Assembly (NCBI RefSeq): GCF_002028405.1
Contig: NZ_CP020046.1
Location: 2,294,001 to 2,358,000, forward strand
Origin: Thiomonas intermedia
GTDB taxonomy: Bacteria > Pseudomonadota > Gammaproteobacteria > Burkholderiales > Burkholderiaceae_C
DNA: 64,000 nucleotides
Direction: 5' to 3'
This document shows positions 1 through 10,322 of the stretch, in pieces. Numbering within the stretch: the stretch's first letter is position 1; each line of letters starts with the position of its first letter. A program made the translations under genes and the position numbers. The notes under the pieces are model-generated. The model ran no database searches and had not been told where the DNA came from. It worked only from the letters and a program-made list of their open reading frames with translations.

Positions 1-434
1 ACCAGACCGGCTATATGCACAACCGTCTGCGCATGGTGGTGGCGAGCTTTCTGACCAAGGATCTGGGCATCGACTGGCGCTGGGGTGAGCGCTACTTCGC
101 CGACCATCTCAACGACTTCGACCTCGCGGCCAACAACGGCGGCTGGCAATGGGCCGCGAGCAGCGGCTGCGACGCCCAGCCGTATTTCCGCATCTTCAAC
201 CCGGTGTCGCAAAGCGAGAAGTTCGATGCCAACGGCGATTTCATCCGCCGCTACGTCCCCGAGCTGGCCGCCCTTTCCGCCCGCGACATTCATGCGCCGT
301 GGAAGGTGCCGGGGGCCTTGCTGCAGGCCGCCGGGGTCGGGCTGGGGGTCACGTATCCCGCGCCCATCGTGCGACACGATCTGGCGCTGGCCGAAACGCT
401 GGAGCGCTACGCGGTGGTGAAGGGCGCGGTCTGA
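1..434 (+). CDS. phrB: Deoxyribodipyrimidine photolyase, C-terminal part (5' end outside window)
   Basis: This is the end of a DNA photolyase, the FAD enzyme that repairs UV-induced pyrimidine dimers with blue light. The frame is open from base 3 and ends at a TGA at 432-434, so about 144 residues are visible. They belong to the FAD-binding helical domain: TGYMHNRLRM, the W-R-W-GE-YF stretch, NGGWQWAASSGCDAQPYFRIF and NPVSQSEKFD are hallmark segments of class I CPD photolyases and cryptochromes. The antenna (MTHF) domain lies outside the window. Photolyase genes are often light-induced, but this one is about 51 kb from the CarH/LitR regulator and its promoter is not visible, so no link can be shown. 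It converges on chpA with only 18 bases between the stops. Confidence 0.95.
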   Translation, partial: QTGYMHNRLRMVVASFLTKDLGIDWRWGERYFADHLNDFDLAANNGGWQWAASSGCDAQPYFRIFNPVSQSEKFDANGDFIRRYVPELAALSARDIHAPWKVPGALLQAAGVGLGVTYPAPIVRHDLALAETLERYAVVKGAV

Positions 435-452
435 GGCCCTGTGCCGTGCTTC

Positions 453-3400
453 TCAGGTCTGCGACGAAGCGCCGGACGCGGTGAAGGTCTGGATCAGATC
501 GAGCAGTTCGGTTTCGGAGTAAGGCTTGCCCAGGTAGTGATTGACCCCGAGCTGCGCGGCGTAATTGCGGTGCTTGTCGGCGATGCGCGAGGTGATCATG
601 ATGATGGGCAGCTTGTGCAGCCGCGCATCGGCGCGGATATTGCGCGTCAGGTCGAAGCCGTCCATGCGCGGCATCTCGATGTCGAGCAGGATGACGTCGG
701 GCAGGGAGGTGGTCTGCTGCAGCTGTTCCAGCGCGTCGAGGCCGTCCTTGGCGAGCTGCACGAGATAGCCGTTGCGCGCCAGGAAGCGCTGGGTCACCCG
801 GCGCACGGTGATGGAGTCGTCCACCACCATGATGAGGGGCGCAGCGCCCGGCGCTGCCGCCGCGGGGGGCGTTCCGGCACGTTGGTCCGAGATGGAGGGG
901 ACGGGCTCGCTTGCGGCCGTGCGCGACGCCGGCGCAAGAAGCGCGGCCTGCATCTGCTCGGCGGCGCTGGCGCCATACACCGAGGCGAGGGCCACCGGGT
1001 TGTAGATTAGCGCGGCGTCGCCGTTGGGCAGCACCGAGATGCCGGCCAGACCCGGCACGCGCGCCAGTTGCGGGCCGAGGTTCTTCACCACCACTTCGCG
1101 GTTGCCCACCACTTCATCGACCTGGATGGCGACCCGCTGCGTGGCACTGCGTATCACCACGACCGGCACGCTCTTGCCCAGGGGCTCGCCGCTGGCGCCC
1201 GACTGTCCGAGCAGCGCGCCCAGCCAGTAGAACGGCAGGGTGCTGTCGGCATAGTCGATGCTCAGGCTGCGCGCGGCACTGGCGATCTGTTCGGGCTTGA
1301 AGCGCAGCACGATGTCCACCAGATTGGCGGGCACGGCATACAGCGCGGAGCCCGTGCGCAGCAAGACCACATGGGTGATGGCCGTGGTCAGCGGCAGCAG
1401 CAGGGTGAAGCGCGCCCCGGCGCCTGGCTGGTTGTCGAGCAGTACGCGGCCGCCGAGGGCGTTGACTTCGGTGCGCACCACATCGAGCCCGACGCCGCGT
1501 CCGGCCACGGCCGTGGTGCTCTCGGCGCTGCTGAAGTGGGGGCGGAACACCAGTTGGGCGAGATCCTCGTCGGAGAAAGGCTGGTCGGGCGCGACGAGCC
1601 CGAGTTGTTCGGCCTTGGCGCGAATGGCGGTGTAGTTCAGCCCGCGGCCGTCGTCGGCGAGGGTGATGACCACCTCGTTGCCATCCTGGCGCAGGGTCAG
1701 GGTGATCGTGCCCACCGGGGGCTTGCCCTCGGCCTGACGCTCTTCGGCGGTCTCGATGCCGTGCGCCACGGCGTTGCGCAGCAAGTGGTCGAAGCTGCCT
1801 GAGACCCGTTCGAGCACGCCGCGATCGAGCTCGATGGTGCCGCCGACGATTTCGAGGCGCACGGCCTTGTTCAGATCTTTGGCGGCCTGGCGCACGGTGC
1901 GGTACAGGCGTTCGGACAGGCTGTCGAACTCGACCATGCGGGTGCGCAGCAGATCGCGCTGCAGCTCGCGGGTCTGACGGGCCTGGCGGGTCATGTCGTC
2001 GTCGACTTCGCGCAGCAGGCGGCCCAGGGTGCCTTGCACCATGGCGATGTCGTTGACCGACTCGGCCATCATGCGGGTGAGTTCCTGCGCGCGGGTGAAA
2101 CGATCGAACTCAAGGGGGTCGAAGTCGCGGTTCTCGTCGCGCGCGGCCTGGACCTGCGCGGTCATCTGCGCCTCGGCCTGAATTTCGATCTCGCGCACCT
2201 GCTGGCGCAGGCGCTCGAGGTTGTCGCTCAGATCGCCCACCGAGGTGCGAATGGCGGCGATCTCGTTTTCCAGCCGGGCCCGCGAGATGGTGATTTCACC
2301 GGCCTGGTTGACCAGGCGGTCGAGCAGGCCTGCACGCACCCGCACGGCCTGGGCGGCAATGCGCGGTGCGAGGACGCGGGCCGCCGGCTCGGCAGCGACA
2401 GGCGGGGAGGTCTCGTGCATGGCCGTCGCGGCGGCGGGAGCCTCGGCCCCGGAGGATGGTGTGAACACCTCGGACTGGCTGGCCGCAGGGGCATCGCTGA
2501 GCTGGCTTTCGCCGCGTTGCGCCGCGCCGCAGAGGCGGTCGAACCGGGTGTTGAGATGGTCGAACCGGCCCAGCAATTCGGTCAGGTCGGCCTCGCTCAC
2601 CGGGGCGTTGGCCGTGAGGCTGTCGATGTCCGATTCGAGGCTGTGCGCCAGGTCGCCCAGCTGCATGGCGCCCGCCATGCGAGCGCTGCCCTTGAGGGTG
2701 TGCAGGGCGCGCATGGCCTGCGCTGCGGGGGCGGGGTCCATCGGGTGTTGTTCCCACTGCCGCAGGCTGGCGGCCAGGGCGGGCAGCAGCTCATTGGCCT
2801 CTTCCTCGAAGATCGGGAAGAGATCGGGGTCGATGCTGTCGATCAGCTGGTCGGGCGCCGAGGTGAACGAGGGCGCCGCGGCTTCGGGCTGGGACGCGGG
2901 CTCGCTGGTCGCGATGGGTTCGGGCGTCCAGGTTGGGGGGGCTTCCCACGATGGGGCGGTGGTCAAGGGTGTCGGCGCGATCGCCGCCTCGGCAGCGAAG
3001 TCCGGCTCGGGGATCGTGGACGCCGGAGCGGCCGCATCGGCGGATGGATTGCCGCGGGCCAGCGCGGCTTCGCGCAGGGCATCGAGCCGGGCCAACAGCT
3101 CGGATTGCACGGGTTTGAGGAAGCCCGCAGCAAACTGATGCAGCAACTGCTTGATGTCGCTGCTCGCCTGCGCCAGCGCGTCGAGATCGGCGGGACGGGC
3201 GGTGTCTGCGGGCTGGTCGAGCAGGGCGTCGAGCGCATGCTCGGTCTGGCTCGCCAGCTCGGCCACGCTGCGCAGGCCGACGGTGGCGGAGCTGCCGGCA
3301 AGCTTGTGTGCGGCGATGACGGCGGCATCGCCCAGGGACAGGGCAGGATCGGTCAGCCAGGCGTGGATCTCGCTGTGCAGATGGCGCGAGAGCTCGTCGG

Positions 3401-6383
3401 CTTCGGCGAGGTAGATGTTGTAGAGCGGGGTCGGGATGCGCAGATCGCCGATCTGCCGGTAGCCGGGCTCGTCTTCCTCGGTCGTGGCCGTTTCGTCGGG
3501 CGCCAGATCATCCGCCAGGTCGGCGTCCGCTGGCGCGGAGGCAGGCCCTGCGGAGGCTGCGGCCGGGGGCACGAGTTCGGAGTCAGGGGCTGGGAGCTCG
3601 AGATCAATGCCTTCGAACAGCGCGTTGAAATCGGTCGGCTCGTGATGAAGCGTCGGCTCGTCGTCGACGAGTTGGCTGGGCGGCGGCACCTCGGATGCGC
3701 CAGGCGTTGCGGCCTCCGGCCCGGTGGAGGACAGGAAGAGGTGATCGGGCAGGTCGGTGAAATTCGGCCCGGCCTCTGCGGGGTGGGGCGCCGTCTCGGC
3801 TGTGGGCGCCTCGACCGGCAGATCGAACAAGGTGGGCAGGGGCCCGAAGGGCGTTTCGGCTGGCGCCTCGGCCGTTTGCGCAGGCAACTCGGCCGTCGCG
3901 GTCTGCGGCATGTCGACCGCGTCTCCCGCGGCGAAGGCGTCGGCGGCTTGCCGCAATGCGTCGCTGGTGAAGGGCCCCGCGCTGCCTTGCTGGATCGCTT
4001 CGGTCCAGTGGCCGAGTTGGGTGAGTGCCTGTTCGGCGAGCACGAGCAACTCGGGCGAGGCCCGATGCTGGTCGGCGATCTGCTGGTTGAACACCTGTTC
4101 GAGCGCCCAGGCCGCTTCGCCGTAGTCGCGCAATCCGACCATGCGGGAGCTGCCCTTGAGGGTGTGGAAGGCGCGGCGCAGGCTGGCGAGCGCGCCTTCG
4201 TCTTCGAGATGCGCATGCAACTGCTGCACCTGTTCGTGGCCGTTGCCGATGACTTCCCGTGCTTCTTCCAGGAAGATGTCGATCAGCTCCTGCTGCTCGT
4301 CGTCGTCGGAAGGGGCGGGCGCAGCGGGTGCGGCGGTTTCGACAGGGGCGGCCGACAGGGGCTCGGCCATCGCCTCGCCCGACATCGGCGGCAGGGTGTC
4401 GGCTTCGAGCGACGGTGGCTGCGGCTCGGGGCTGGCGGCCTGGAGCAGTTGCGCGGGCATATCGGGCACACCGGCCAGCGCGGCTTCTGCGCGCAGCTGC
4501 GCCAGACGCTGCTGGGTTTCATCCGCAGAGAGGCCCTGGGCGATGTCGTCCTTGAGCTGCTGCGCCGCGTGTTCGACGTCCTGCTGCAGGGTGGGCGGCG
4601 CGGTGCGCCGGGTGGAGGGCACGACGGCGCGCAGCTCTTTCTTGTCGTCGTCGAACACGAACAGGGTTTTGGCCAGCTCGGGCTGATAGGACAGCATGTC
4701 CACCAGGAAGCCGAGCACGCCGATATTGCTGGCCAGGGCGTCGAAGCGCCGGCTGTCGGGCAGAGCGTCTTCGGCCACGAGACTGTCGATCTCGGTGCGC
4801 AGATAGCTCAGGGCATGGCTGGCGACATCCAGCCCGAGCACGGAGAACACGCCGCGCATCTGGGCCAGCAGATGCGGCACTTGCGCCAGGTCGGGCTTCT
4901 GCGAGGGATCGCGGAAGTAGGCGTCGAGCAGCTTCTCGACGGTGTTCATGTCGGCGCGCAACTCCTGCACCACGCTGCCCATGGTCTGGGTCTCGGAGGC
5001 CTGGCGGAACAGGTCTTCCATCCAGCCGGCAAGCGGGTCGGGCGTTAGGCCGTCGGCGCTTTGGCCGAGGCGGTGGGCGAGGATCTGCGACCGCTCCAGA
5101 AACCGCTGCTCTTCCGGACGGAAATGGGCGAAGGTGATTTCGAGGAACAGGATGGCCGTGGCGACATCGAGTGCACGTTCGGGGGTGAGAAAGTCGGCCT
5201 GGGCACCGATTTTCTTGAACAGGGCCGATAGCGCCTGCGGCAGCACTTCGCTGCCCGGCGCCAGGGTGTGCAGAGGCTGGCTCAGCGCCTGCGCCAGCTC
5301 GGTCAGGCGCCCGATGCGCGTGGTGTCGAGAGGGGTCTGGGCATGGCCGGCCAGGGCGCTCCAGGCATCGCGCAGGGTCTGCACGCGCTTTCTGACCTGC
5401 TGCACCAGCGCCGGATCGATCAGGCCGAAATGGCTCTGGTGGTAGTCGGCAAACGGTGCGGCGGCGAGGTGAAGCCGGTTGTCGATGACCCGCAGCACGG
5501 GCAGCGTTTGTGCCGTGATGTCGCCGCTGCCGTGAAGGGCCTGGGCGCAGAAGAAGGTCAGGTCGTGCCCCAAACGCTGCGGCGCCGGGCTTTGTCCCTG
5601 CAGCTGGCTGCGCAGTTGCAGATTGAGCCGGTTGAGCAGCCGCTTGATGTCGAGATCGGGCGTGAGCAGGCCCCGTTCGATGGCCTCGAACAGGCCGCGT
5701 GCCAGCCACCACAGACTGGCCGTCGGCCCCTGGCTGCTGCCCTGGGCGCGTTGCGCCACGGCATCGAGGGTCTGCATCGCCTGGGCCGTCTGCTGGCCGC
5801 GCAGCACGTGCAGCAAGCCCATTTCGAACTGGGCCCGGTCTTCCGGACTGAGCGCGGCACCGTGGGCGGTGGACGGGGCGTCAGGCCAGGTCCAGTCGTA
5901 GTCCCAGAGATCGGCGGGATGGATGCGTTCGGCCTGCGCCAGCTCCATCAGGTCGCGGTATTGCGGATACAGCTTGAGTGCGGGCTCGTTCTTGCCGGCG
6001 CGTTGCGCCTCAAGGAAGTCGACCAGGGCGTTGAAGCCGGCGTCAAAGCGCTGCAGCGCCGCGGCGTCGAGCTTTTCCGGGTGGTCGATCAGGCGATCCA
6101 GCGCGTTCTCGGCGGCCTGCATCAACCTCGCCGCACCGAAGAAACCCAGCAGCTCGATGGCCCCCGCGGCCTGGTGCACCTGGGTGCGCGCGGTGCGCAG
6201 CCCCGTCTTCTCGGCCTGGGCCGATCCGAGCACGCCGTCGTCCTGCTGCTGCGCGGCGCGTTTGAGTGCGGTGCGGGCCGATTGCAGGTTGTCGCTGATC
6301 TGATCGAGCAGCCAGGCCAGAGGCCCCATGTCCGTCTCAGGGGCGGATGCCACGGCGGTATTCGAAGCGGGGACTGTGTTCAT
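453..6383 (-). CDS. chpA: ChpA/PilL hybrid sensor histidine kinase of the type IV pilus chemosensory system
   Basis: A CheA-like kinase controlling type IV pilus motility, about 1976 residues (Pseudomonas ChpA is longer). The N-terminal half has a degenerate Hpt-like helical bundle followed by three canonical Hpt domains with phosphorylatable His near residues 740 (HTLKGSSR), 1026 (HKLAGSS) and 1228 (HTLKGSAR), separated by long Pro/Ala/Glu linkers. Next come a dimerisation helix pair, a CheA-type ATPase with N-box Asn near 1537 (LLRNAVAHG) and a GRGVGLDVV box, then a CheW-like domain. A C-terminal receiver carries the acceptor Asp near 1901 (LLDIEMPRMDG). I chose the ATG at 6383 (MNTVPASN) because a longer reading would run back into pilJ. 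It is the last gene of pilG-H-I-J-chpA. No CheB or CheR gene is adjacent. Confidence 0.96.
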   Translation of the reverse strand: MNTVPASNTAVASAPETDMGPLAWLLDQISDNLQSARTALKRAAQQQDDGVLGSAQAEKTGLRTARTQVHQAAGAIELLGFFGAARLMQAAENALDRLIDHPEKLDAAALQRFDAGFNALVDFLEAQRAGKNEPALKLYPQYRDLMELAQAERIHPADLWDYDWTWPDAPSTAHGAALSPEDRAQFEMGLLHVLRGQQTAQAMQTLDAVAQRAQGSSQGPTASLWWLARGLFEAIERGLLTPDLDIKRLLNRLNLQLRSQLQGQSPAPQRLGHDLTFFCAQALHGSGDITAQTLPVLRVIDNRLHLAAAPFADYHQSHFGLIDPALVQQVRKRVQTLRDAWSALAGHAQTPLDTTRIGRLTELAQALSQPLHTLAPGSEVLPQALSALFKKIGAQADFLTPERALDVATAILFLEITFAHFRPEEQRFLERSQILAHRLGQSADGLTPDPLAGWMEDLFRQASETQTMGSVVQELRADMNTVEKLLDAYFRDPSQKPDLAQVPHLLAQMRGVFSVLGLDVASHALSYLRTEIDSLVAEDALPDSRRFDALASNIGVLGFLVDMLSYQPELAKTLFVFDDDKKELRAVVPSTRRTAPPTLQQDVEHAAQQLKDDIAQGLSADETQQRLAQLRAEAALAGVPDMPAQLLQAASPEPQPPSLEADTLPPMSGEAMAEPLSAAPVETAAPAAPAPSDDDEQQELIDIFLEEAREVIGNGHEQVQQLHAHLEDEGALASLRRAFHTLKGSSRMVGLRDYGEAAWALEQVFNQQIADQHRASPELLVLAEQALTQLGHWTEAIQQGSAGPFTSDALRQAADAFAAGDAVDMPQTATAELPAQTAEAPAETPFGPLPTLFDLPVEAPTAETAPHPAEAGPNFTDLPDHLFLSSTGPEAATPGASEVPPPSQLVDDEPTLHHEPTDFNALFEGIDLELPAPDSELVPPAAASAGPASAPADADLADDLAPDETATTEEDEPGYRQIGDLRIPTPLYNIYLAEADELSRHLHSEIHAWLTDPALSLGDAAVIAAHKLAGSSATVGLRSVAELASQTEHALDALLDQPADTARPADLDALAQASSDIKQLLHQFAAGFLKPVQSELLARLDALREAALARGNPSADAAAPASTIPEPDFAAEAAIAPTPLTTAPSWEAPPTWTPEPIATSEPASQPEAAAPSFTSAPDQLIDSIDPDLFPIFEEEANELLPALAASLRQWEQHPMDPAPAAQAMRALHTLKGSARMAGAMQLGDLAHSLESDIDSLTANAPVSEADLTELLGRFDHLNTRFDRLCGAAQRGESQLSDAPAASQSEVFTPSSGAEAPAAATAMHETSPPVAAEPAARVLAPRIAAQAVRVRAGLLDRLVNQAGEITISRARLENEIAAIRTSVGDLSDNLERLRQQVREIEIQAEAQMTAQVQAARDENRDFDPLEFDRFTRAQELTRMMAESVNDIAMVQGTLGRLLREVDDDMTRQARQTRELQRDLLRTRMVEFDSLSERLYRTVRQAAKDLNKAVRLEIVGGTIELDRGVLERVSGSFDHLLRNAVAHGIETAEERQAEGKPPVGTITLTLRQDGNEVVITLADDGRGLNYTAIRAKAEQLGLVAPDQPFSDEDLAQLVFRPHFSSAESTTAVAGRGVGLDVVRTEVNALGGRVLLDNQPGAGARFTLLLPLTTAITHVVLLRTGSALYAVPANLVDIVLRFKPEQIASAARSLSIDYADSTLPFYWLGALLGQSGASGEPLGKSVPVVVIRSATQRVAIQVDEVVGNREVVVKNLGPQLARVPGLAGISVLPNGDAALIYNPVALASVYGASAAEQMQAALLAPASRTAASEPVPSISDQRAGTPPAAAAPGAAPLIMVVDDSITVRRVTQRFLARNGYLVQLAKDGLDALEQLQQTTSLPDVILLDIEMPRMDGFDLTRNIRADARLHKLPIIMITSRIADKHRNYAAQLGVNHYLGKPYSETELLDLIQTFTASGASSQT

Positions 6384-6432
6384 GCCGGAAAACGCGAGGG
6401 GCGGACGTTGGGATGCAAACGAGGGAGGCGGG

Positions 6433-8643
6433 TCAGTTGATCTTGAAGCGCGACACCGACTGGCGCAGATCATCGGCGACGCGCGCCAGATCGCGCACCA
6501 GCGAGGCGGTGGACCGGGTACCGTCGGAGGTCTGCTCGGTCACGGTGAAAATGGTCTGGATGTTGTCGGCCACCTTGTTGGCCGAGCTCGCCTCGACCTG
6601 GGTCTGTTGCGAGATCTGCGTGATCAGCTCGGCCAGTTGGCGCGAAACCTGGTCGATCTGGGCCAGCGCCGTACCGGCGTTGTCGGCCAGCTTGGCCCCT
6701 TCGACCACGCCCTGGGTACTCTTTTCCATGGCGGCCACGGCGTCCTGCGTGTCGGTCTGAATGGTGCGCACCAGCGCGGCGATCTGCTTGGCGGATTCGG
6801 CCGAGCGTTCGGCCAGCCGCTGCACTTCCTCAGCCACCACCGAGAAGCCGCGACCTGCTTCACCCGCGGACGCGGCCTGAATCGCCGCGTTCAAGGCCAG
6901 CACGTTGGTCTGTTCGGTGATGTCGGAAATCAGCTCGGTGATTTCGCCGATCTCCTGCGACGACTCGCCCAGCCGCTTGATGCGCTTGGAGGTGTCCTGG
7001 ATCTGTTCGCGGATGCTGTTCATGCCGTCGATGGAGTTGCGCACCGCCTGCTGGCCCTGCTCGGCGGCCTGCAGCGACTGGTTTGCCACCTGGGCCGATT
7101 GCTGGGCCTGGACCGAGACCTGGTTGATGCGCTGCGCCATGTCCAGCACCGACTGGCCGGTTTCACGGATCTTCTGGAGCTGCTCGTCCGCGCTGCGCAT
7201 CAGGCGGTCGGACGTGGTCTGCGCCTGAGAGGCGCCTTCGCCCACCTGGTCGGCGGTCTGCTGCACCTGTCCCACCAGGGTGCGCAGTTCTTCGACCGTG
7301 TAGTTGACCGAGTCGGCGATGGCCCCGGTGATGTCTTCGGTCACGGTGGCCTCCTGGGTGAGGTCGCCTTCGGCCACGGTCTGCAGCTCGTTCATCAGCC
7401 GCAGAATGGCCGCCTGATTGGATTCGTTGGTGCGCCGGGCCTCCAGCTCCTGGCGTTCGGTCTGCCGACGCTGCAGTTCCACCAGGGTGGCGCGCTGGCG
7501 CGCCTCGTTGAGCATGATGTAGATCAGGTCGGCCGCGGCGATGATGGCCAGCAGACCCAGCACGGCGATGAACACGATCGCGGGCCAGCTCACCCCGGTG
7601 CGGGCGGAATAAAGGCCCTGCAGTCGATTGAGATCTTCGTACAACTGGCCTGACGCCGTCTGCACGGCGTTCTGCGCCTCACGCGCCGAGGCCAGGCCAG
7701 GCAGGTTGGCGAGCAGGGTGCGCGCGGCGGTTTCGGTTTTGGCGTAGGTCTGGATCAGGCTTTGCAGCTGCTGGCGCGATTGCGGATCGGTAAGCGCCGA
7801 AAGCTGCAGGTCGGCATTGCCGCCCAGCAGACCCTTGGTCAGGTCGCTGAAAGTGCTCAGATCCTTGCCCAGGGTGAAGACGGCCTCGGGCCGCACGCCT
7901 TGAAACGACAGGAAGGCATTGGCCGACTTGTCGATGCGCTGGGTCAGCATGGAGAGCTGGCTGGCCGCATTGATGTTGCTCGAAGGTGCGTGCTGCTGCA
8001 ACAGCAGCGAGGTGAGTGTTTCAGCGCTGTCGAGCAGGGCATCGGTCTGGCGGTTGATGTCGGTGAGCTGTTGTGCGGTGGTGGTCAGCACGTCTTCCTG
8101 CTTGATGAGCAGATTGGCGTTCTTCACGCTGGTCTCGGCGGCCGGCCCGATCTTGTCGAGCAGCGCCTGGCCGCCGACGGGAACGTTGGTCTGCTGCAAC
8201 ACGGCGACTTCGGACTTGAGCGCTTCAGCACTGGAGCGCACCGTGTCGAACGCATCCTTGTTGCCCAGAAGCGCCGCGTTCATCGCCCGCGCCAGACGCT
8301 GCGACTGGGTCAGCGCCGAGCCCGAGGCCTCCAGCTGGCGCGCCGAATCGGAGGTGCCGCGCAGCACCACGATCAGGGTCAGACCGAGCAGGACCAGGGA
8401 GATGATGAGCAGCACCCCGAAGAACCGCTGCTGCTGCGCCAGCAGCATGCGGCTGATCATGGGCAGGCGCAGAATCAGCGGCCGATTGCCCTGGGCCTGA
8501 TGCAGCGCGGAGGCAGGGTCGCCGATGCTGGAATCGATCTGCAGGGTTTCCTGTCCACCCCGGCCGAGGGCCGCCGGGGCAATTTCGGTGTCGCCTTGCG
8601 ATTCGTTGTTTTTCGTTCCGAAAAGGGACGAGAGTAAGGACAT
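6433..8643 (-). CDS. pilJ: PilJ, methyl-accepting chemotaxis protein of the type IV pilus system
   Basis: A 736-residue membrane chemoreceptor feeding the ChpA kinase. After a roughly 70-residue cytoplasmic N-terminus there is a transmembrane helix near residues 75-96. A long periplasmic region rich in helices follows, with a second transmembrane helix near 352-377. The cytoplasmic part has a HAMP-like segment and a signalling coiled coil whose hairpin tip ([12 protein letters not shown], about residues 577-588) is near-invariant in chemoreceptors. GGAG sits five bases before the ATG. It lies between pilI and chpA on the same strand, with 49 bases to chpA. In the family this receptor senses pilus tension or surface contact. 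That role is taken from the family and is not visible here. Confidence 0.96.
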   Translation of the reverse strand: MSLLSSLFGTKNNESQGDTEIAPAALGRGGQETLQIDSSIGDPASALHQAQGNRPLILRLPMISRMLLAQQQRFFGVLLIISLVLLGLTLIVVLRGTSDSARQLEASGSALTQSQRLARAMNAALLGNKDAFDTVRSSAEALKSEVAVLQQTNVPVGGQALLDKIGPAAETSVKNANLLIKQEDVLTTTAQQLTDINRQTDALLDSAETLTSLLLQQHAPSSNINAASQLSMLTQRIDKSANAFLSFQGVRPEAVFTLGKDLSTFSDLTKGLLGGNADLQLSALTDPQSRQQLQSLIQTYAKTETAARTLLANLPGLASAREAQNAVQTASGQLYEDLNRLQGLYSARTGVSWPAIVFIAVLGLLAIIAAADLIYIMLNEARQRATLVELQRRQTERQELEARRTNESNQAAILRLMNELQTVAEGDLTQEATVTEDITGAIADSVNYTVEELRTLVGQVQQTADQVGEGASQAQTTSDRLMRSADEQLQKIRETGQSVLDMAQRINQVSVQAQQSAQVANQSLQAAEQGQQAVRNSIDGMNSIREQIQDTSKRIKRLGESSQEIGEITELISDITEQTNVLALNAAIQAASAGEAGRGFSVVAEEVQRLAERSAESAKQIAALVRTIQTDTQDAVAAMEKSTQGVVEGAKLADNAGTALAQIDQVSRQLAELITQISQQTQVEASSANKVADNIQTIFTVTEQTSDGTRSTASLVRDLARVADDLRQSVSRFKIN

Positions 8644-8747
8644 GACCGCTCCGTGAAGACTGATGGACGTAGGGGAGGCAAACCGTTCGAGATCGGTTTA
8701 CGAAAGAAAACAGGGAAAGGACGTCATCCGATGATTCACACCTTGTC

Positions 8748-9260
8748 TCAGGTGACGTTCAGGAAGTGCTCGTTCTCGGCCAGGGCCAGAAGATCGACTT
8801 CGTTCCAGAGGTTGTGCTCTGCATCGCGGTAGGCGGCGCCCAGCCAGGGGCGGGAAACATCGCGGGCGGCATCCGGGTCTTTCTGCAGTTGATCCGGGTT
8901 GCGCAGGCCCACAAGTTGATCGACCAGCAGGGCCGTGTTGAGATCGAGCGCGGAGGCGAACTGGATCAGCCGCGCCTGCGGCGTCAACCCGTTGGAGCCG
9001 TCGCCCAGAAAACGGCCCAGGTGCACGACACCGCAGACCTGGCCGCGCAGGCTGGCCAGGCCCAGAAACCAGGGCGAGGCGTGGGGCAGCGGGGCGCAGT
9101 GCTGCATCGGCGAAATTTCGCCGGAGAACTCCAGCGGCAGCAGCAAGCGCCACTGCCCCGCCATCACGGCCAGCCAGCGCGAAGGGGCCTGCCCGCTCTG
9201 TGCGGCCGTCAGGCGTTGGGCGAGGTGGGACTGGAATTCGCGCAGCGAGGCTCGGGACAT
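8748..9260 (-). CDS. pilI: PilI, CheW-like coupling protein
   Basis: A 170-residue protein with a single CheW fold (for example the LASLRGQVCGVVHLGRFLG segment) that should couple the PilJ receptor to the ChpA kinase. The identification rests on both the fold-like pattern and its position between pilH and pilJ, which is the conserved order. The N-terminus has a short helical extension (SLREFQSHLAQRL) common in PilI. No strong Shine-Dalgarno sequence precedes the ATG at 9260, so the start is less certain than the frame. The 104-base gap to pilJ contains no other gene. Confidence 0.9.
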   Translation of the reverse strand: MSRASLREFQSHLAQRLTAAQSGQAPSRWLAVMAGQWRLLLPLEFSGEISPMQHCAPLPHASPWFLGLASLRGQVCGVVHLGRFLGDGSNGLTPQARLIQFASALDLNTALLVDQLVGLRNPDQLQKDPDAARDVSRPWLGAAYRDAEHNLWNEVDLLALAENEHFLNVT

Positions 9261-9299
9261 GGGCGACAGGTTCGAGGGAGTAATCGGGCGGACGCTGGC

Positions 9300-9665
9300 T
9301 CAGACGATGGCGCGGATCTTGTCGAGCAGATCGGTGGCGTTCACCGGCTTGATGACGTAGTCGGACGCACCCTGGCGCATGGCCCAGACCTTGTCGGTCT
9401 CGAGCTTCTTGCTGGTGCACATGATGACGGGGATGCCGGAGTAGGCCGGATCGCGCGTGATCTGGCGGGTGAGCTGAAAGCCGTTCTGACCCGGCATCAC
9501 CACGTCCATCAGAATCAGATCGGGCTTGACGGCGGCCAGCATGGCCATGGCCTGCTCGCCGTTCTCGGCCGTGTTCACGCTGTAGCCGTGCTTGGTCAGC
9601 AGGTCGGACAGGAAGTACAGCTCGGTCTTGGAATCGTCGACGATGAGGATGTTGTGTACGGACAT
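9300..9665 (-). CDS. pilH: PilH, CheY-like response regulator
   Basis: A stand-alone receiver domain of 121 residues. The acidic pair D10-D11, the phospho-acceptor D54 (LILMDVVMPG), the Thr/Ser in IMCTSKK and the C-terminal KPV lysine are all present, so it should be phosphorylated by ChpA. In Pseudomonas, PilH opposes or drains phosphate from PilG and affects pilus retraction. It is the second gene of the pil chemosensory operon, 21 bases downstream of pilG. It was told apart from PilG by position and by the shorter N-terminus. Confidence 0.93.
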   Translation of the reverse strand: MSVHNILIVDDSKTELYFLSDLLTKHGYSVNTAENGEQAMAMLAAVKPDLILMDVVMPGQNGFQLTRQITRDPAYSGIPVIMCTSKKLETDKVWAMRQGASDYVIKPVNATDLLDKIRAIV

Positions 9666-9686
9666 GGCAGTCGAAGGGTGGGGCGA

Positions 9687-10085
9687 TCAGGTGCTGGAGA
9701 GGGCGGCGTTCAGATGGCGTTTGACCGCGTCGAGCAACTGGTCTTTCGTGAAGGGCTTGGTCAGGTAATCCTGGGCGCCGACCATTCGGCCCCGAGCCTT
9801 GTCGAACACGCCGTCCTTGCTGGACAGCATGACCATGGGGATGTGGGCGAACTTGCCGCTGCGACGAATCACGGCCACGGTCTGATAGCCGTCGAGCCGG
9901 GGCATCAGAATGTCGCAGAAGATCAGATCGGGGCTGTGATCGTTGACCTTGGACAGGGCATCGAACCCGTCTTCGGCGAGCAGCACCTCGTAACCCGCCT
10001 GCTTGAGAAAGATCTCGGCACTGCGGCGGATGGTGTTGCTGTCATCGATGACCAACACTTTGAATGGGCTGGTAGGCGCAACCAT
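9687..10085 (-). CDS. pilG: PilG, CheY-like response regulator
   Basis: A 132-residue receiver-only protein, first in the pilGHIJ-chpA operon. D14-D15 and the phospho-acceptor D58 (LIFCDILMPRLDG) are visible, with SSKDG and a KPF lysine later. In the family it promotes pilus extension, in part through the motor ATPase PilB and adenylate cyclase. Two in-frame ATGs lie six bases apart (10091 and 10085). I prefer 10085 because the AAGGA box then lies five bases upstream, whereas it would touch the first ATG. Confidence 0.94.
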   Translation of the reverse strand: MVAPTSPFKVLVIDDSNTIRRSAEIFLKQAGYEVLLAEDGFDALSKVNDHSPDLIFCDILMPRLDGYQTVAVIRRSGKFAHIPMVMLSSKDGVFDKARGRMVGAQDYLTKPFTKDQLLDAVKRHLNAALSST

Positions 10086-10142
10086 GCACATCCTTTGCGA
10101 TAGAGGAAAAGGAAAAACGCTGCGGTGACTTGCCGTTCCCGA

Positions 10143-10322
10143 TTAAACCGGCACCATCTCGAAATCTTCTTTGCGTGCACCGCACTCGGGGCAGGTCCAG
10201 TTCATCGGAACATCCGCCCAGCGCGTGCCTGGTGCAATGCCGCTTTCTGGATGGCCTTCGGCTTCGAAGTAAATGAAGCCGCAGATCAGGCACATCCAAC
10301 TGCAAAAGTCTTGTTTGTCCAC
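10143..10322 (-). CDS. Rubredoxin
   Basis: A small one-iron electron-transfer protein. Two Cys pairs form the Fe site: MCLICG and CPECG. Between them is the typical FIYFEAEG...GIAPGTRWADVP stretch, followed by the usual KEDFEMV ending. The start is unclear. The GTG at 10322 keeps the conserved aromatic residue just before the first CxxC (SWMC), whereas the ATG at 10295 would begin directly at MCLICG and give only 50 residues. A GTG at 10391 is also in frame but adds non-homologous sequence. A rubredoxin just upstream of pilG is a common arrangement in Burkholderiales. Its partner oxidoreductase is not in view. Confidence 0.9.
   Translation of the reverse strand: MDKQDFCSWMCLICGFIYFEAEGHPESGIAPGTRWADVPMNWTCPECGARKEDFEMVPV

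Noticed and set aside
1-434. Photolyase as part of the CarH-controlled cluster
   Set aside because: It is about 42 kb from the nearest gene of the run, on the other strand, and its promoter lies outside the window, so no operator can be examined.
2034-5048. A 1004-codon plus-strand open frame antisense to chpA
   Set aside because: It is a high-GC mirror frame with Gly/Arg-rich low-complexity translation and no domain. chpA on the other strand has clear Hpt, ATPase, CheW and receiver motifs.
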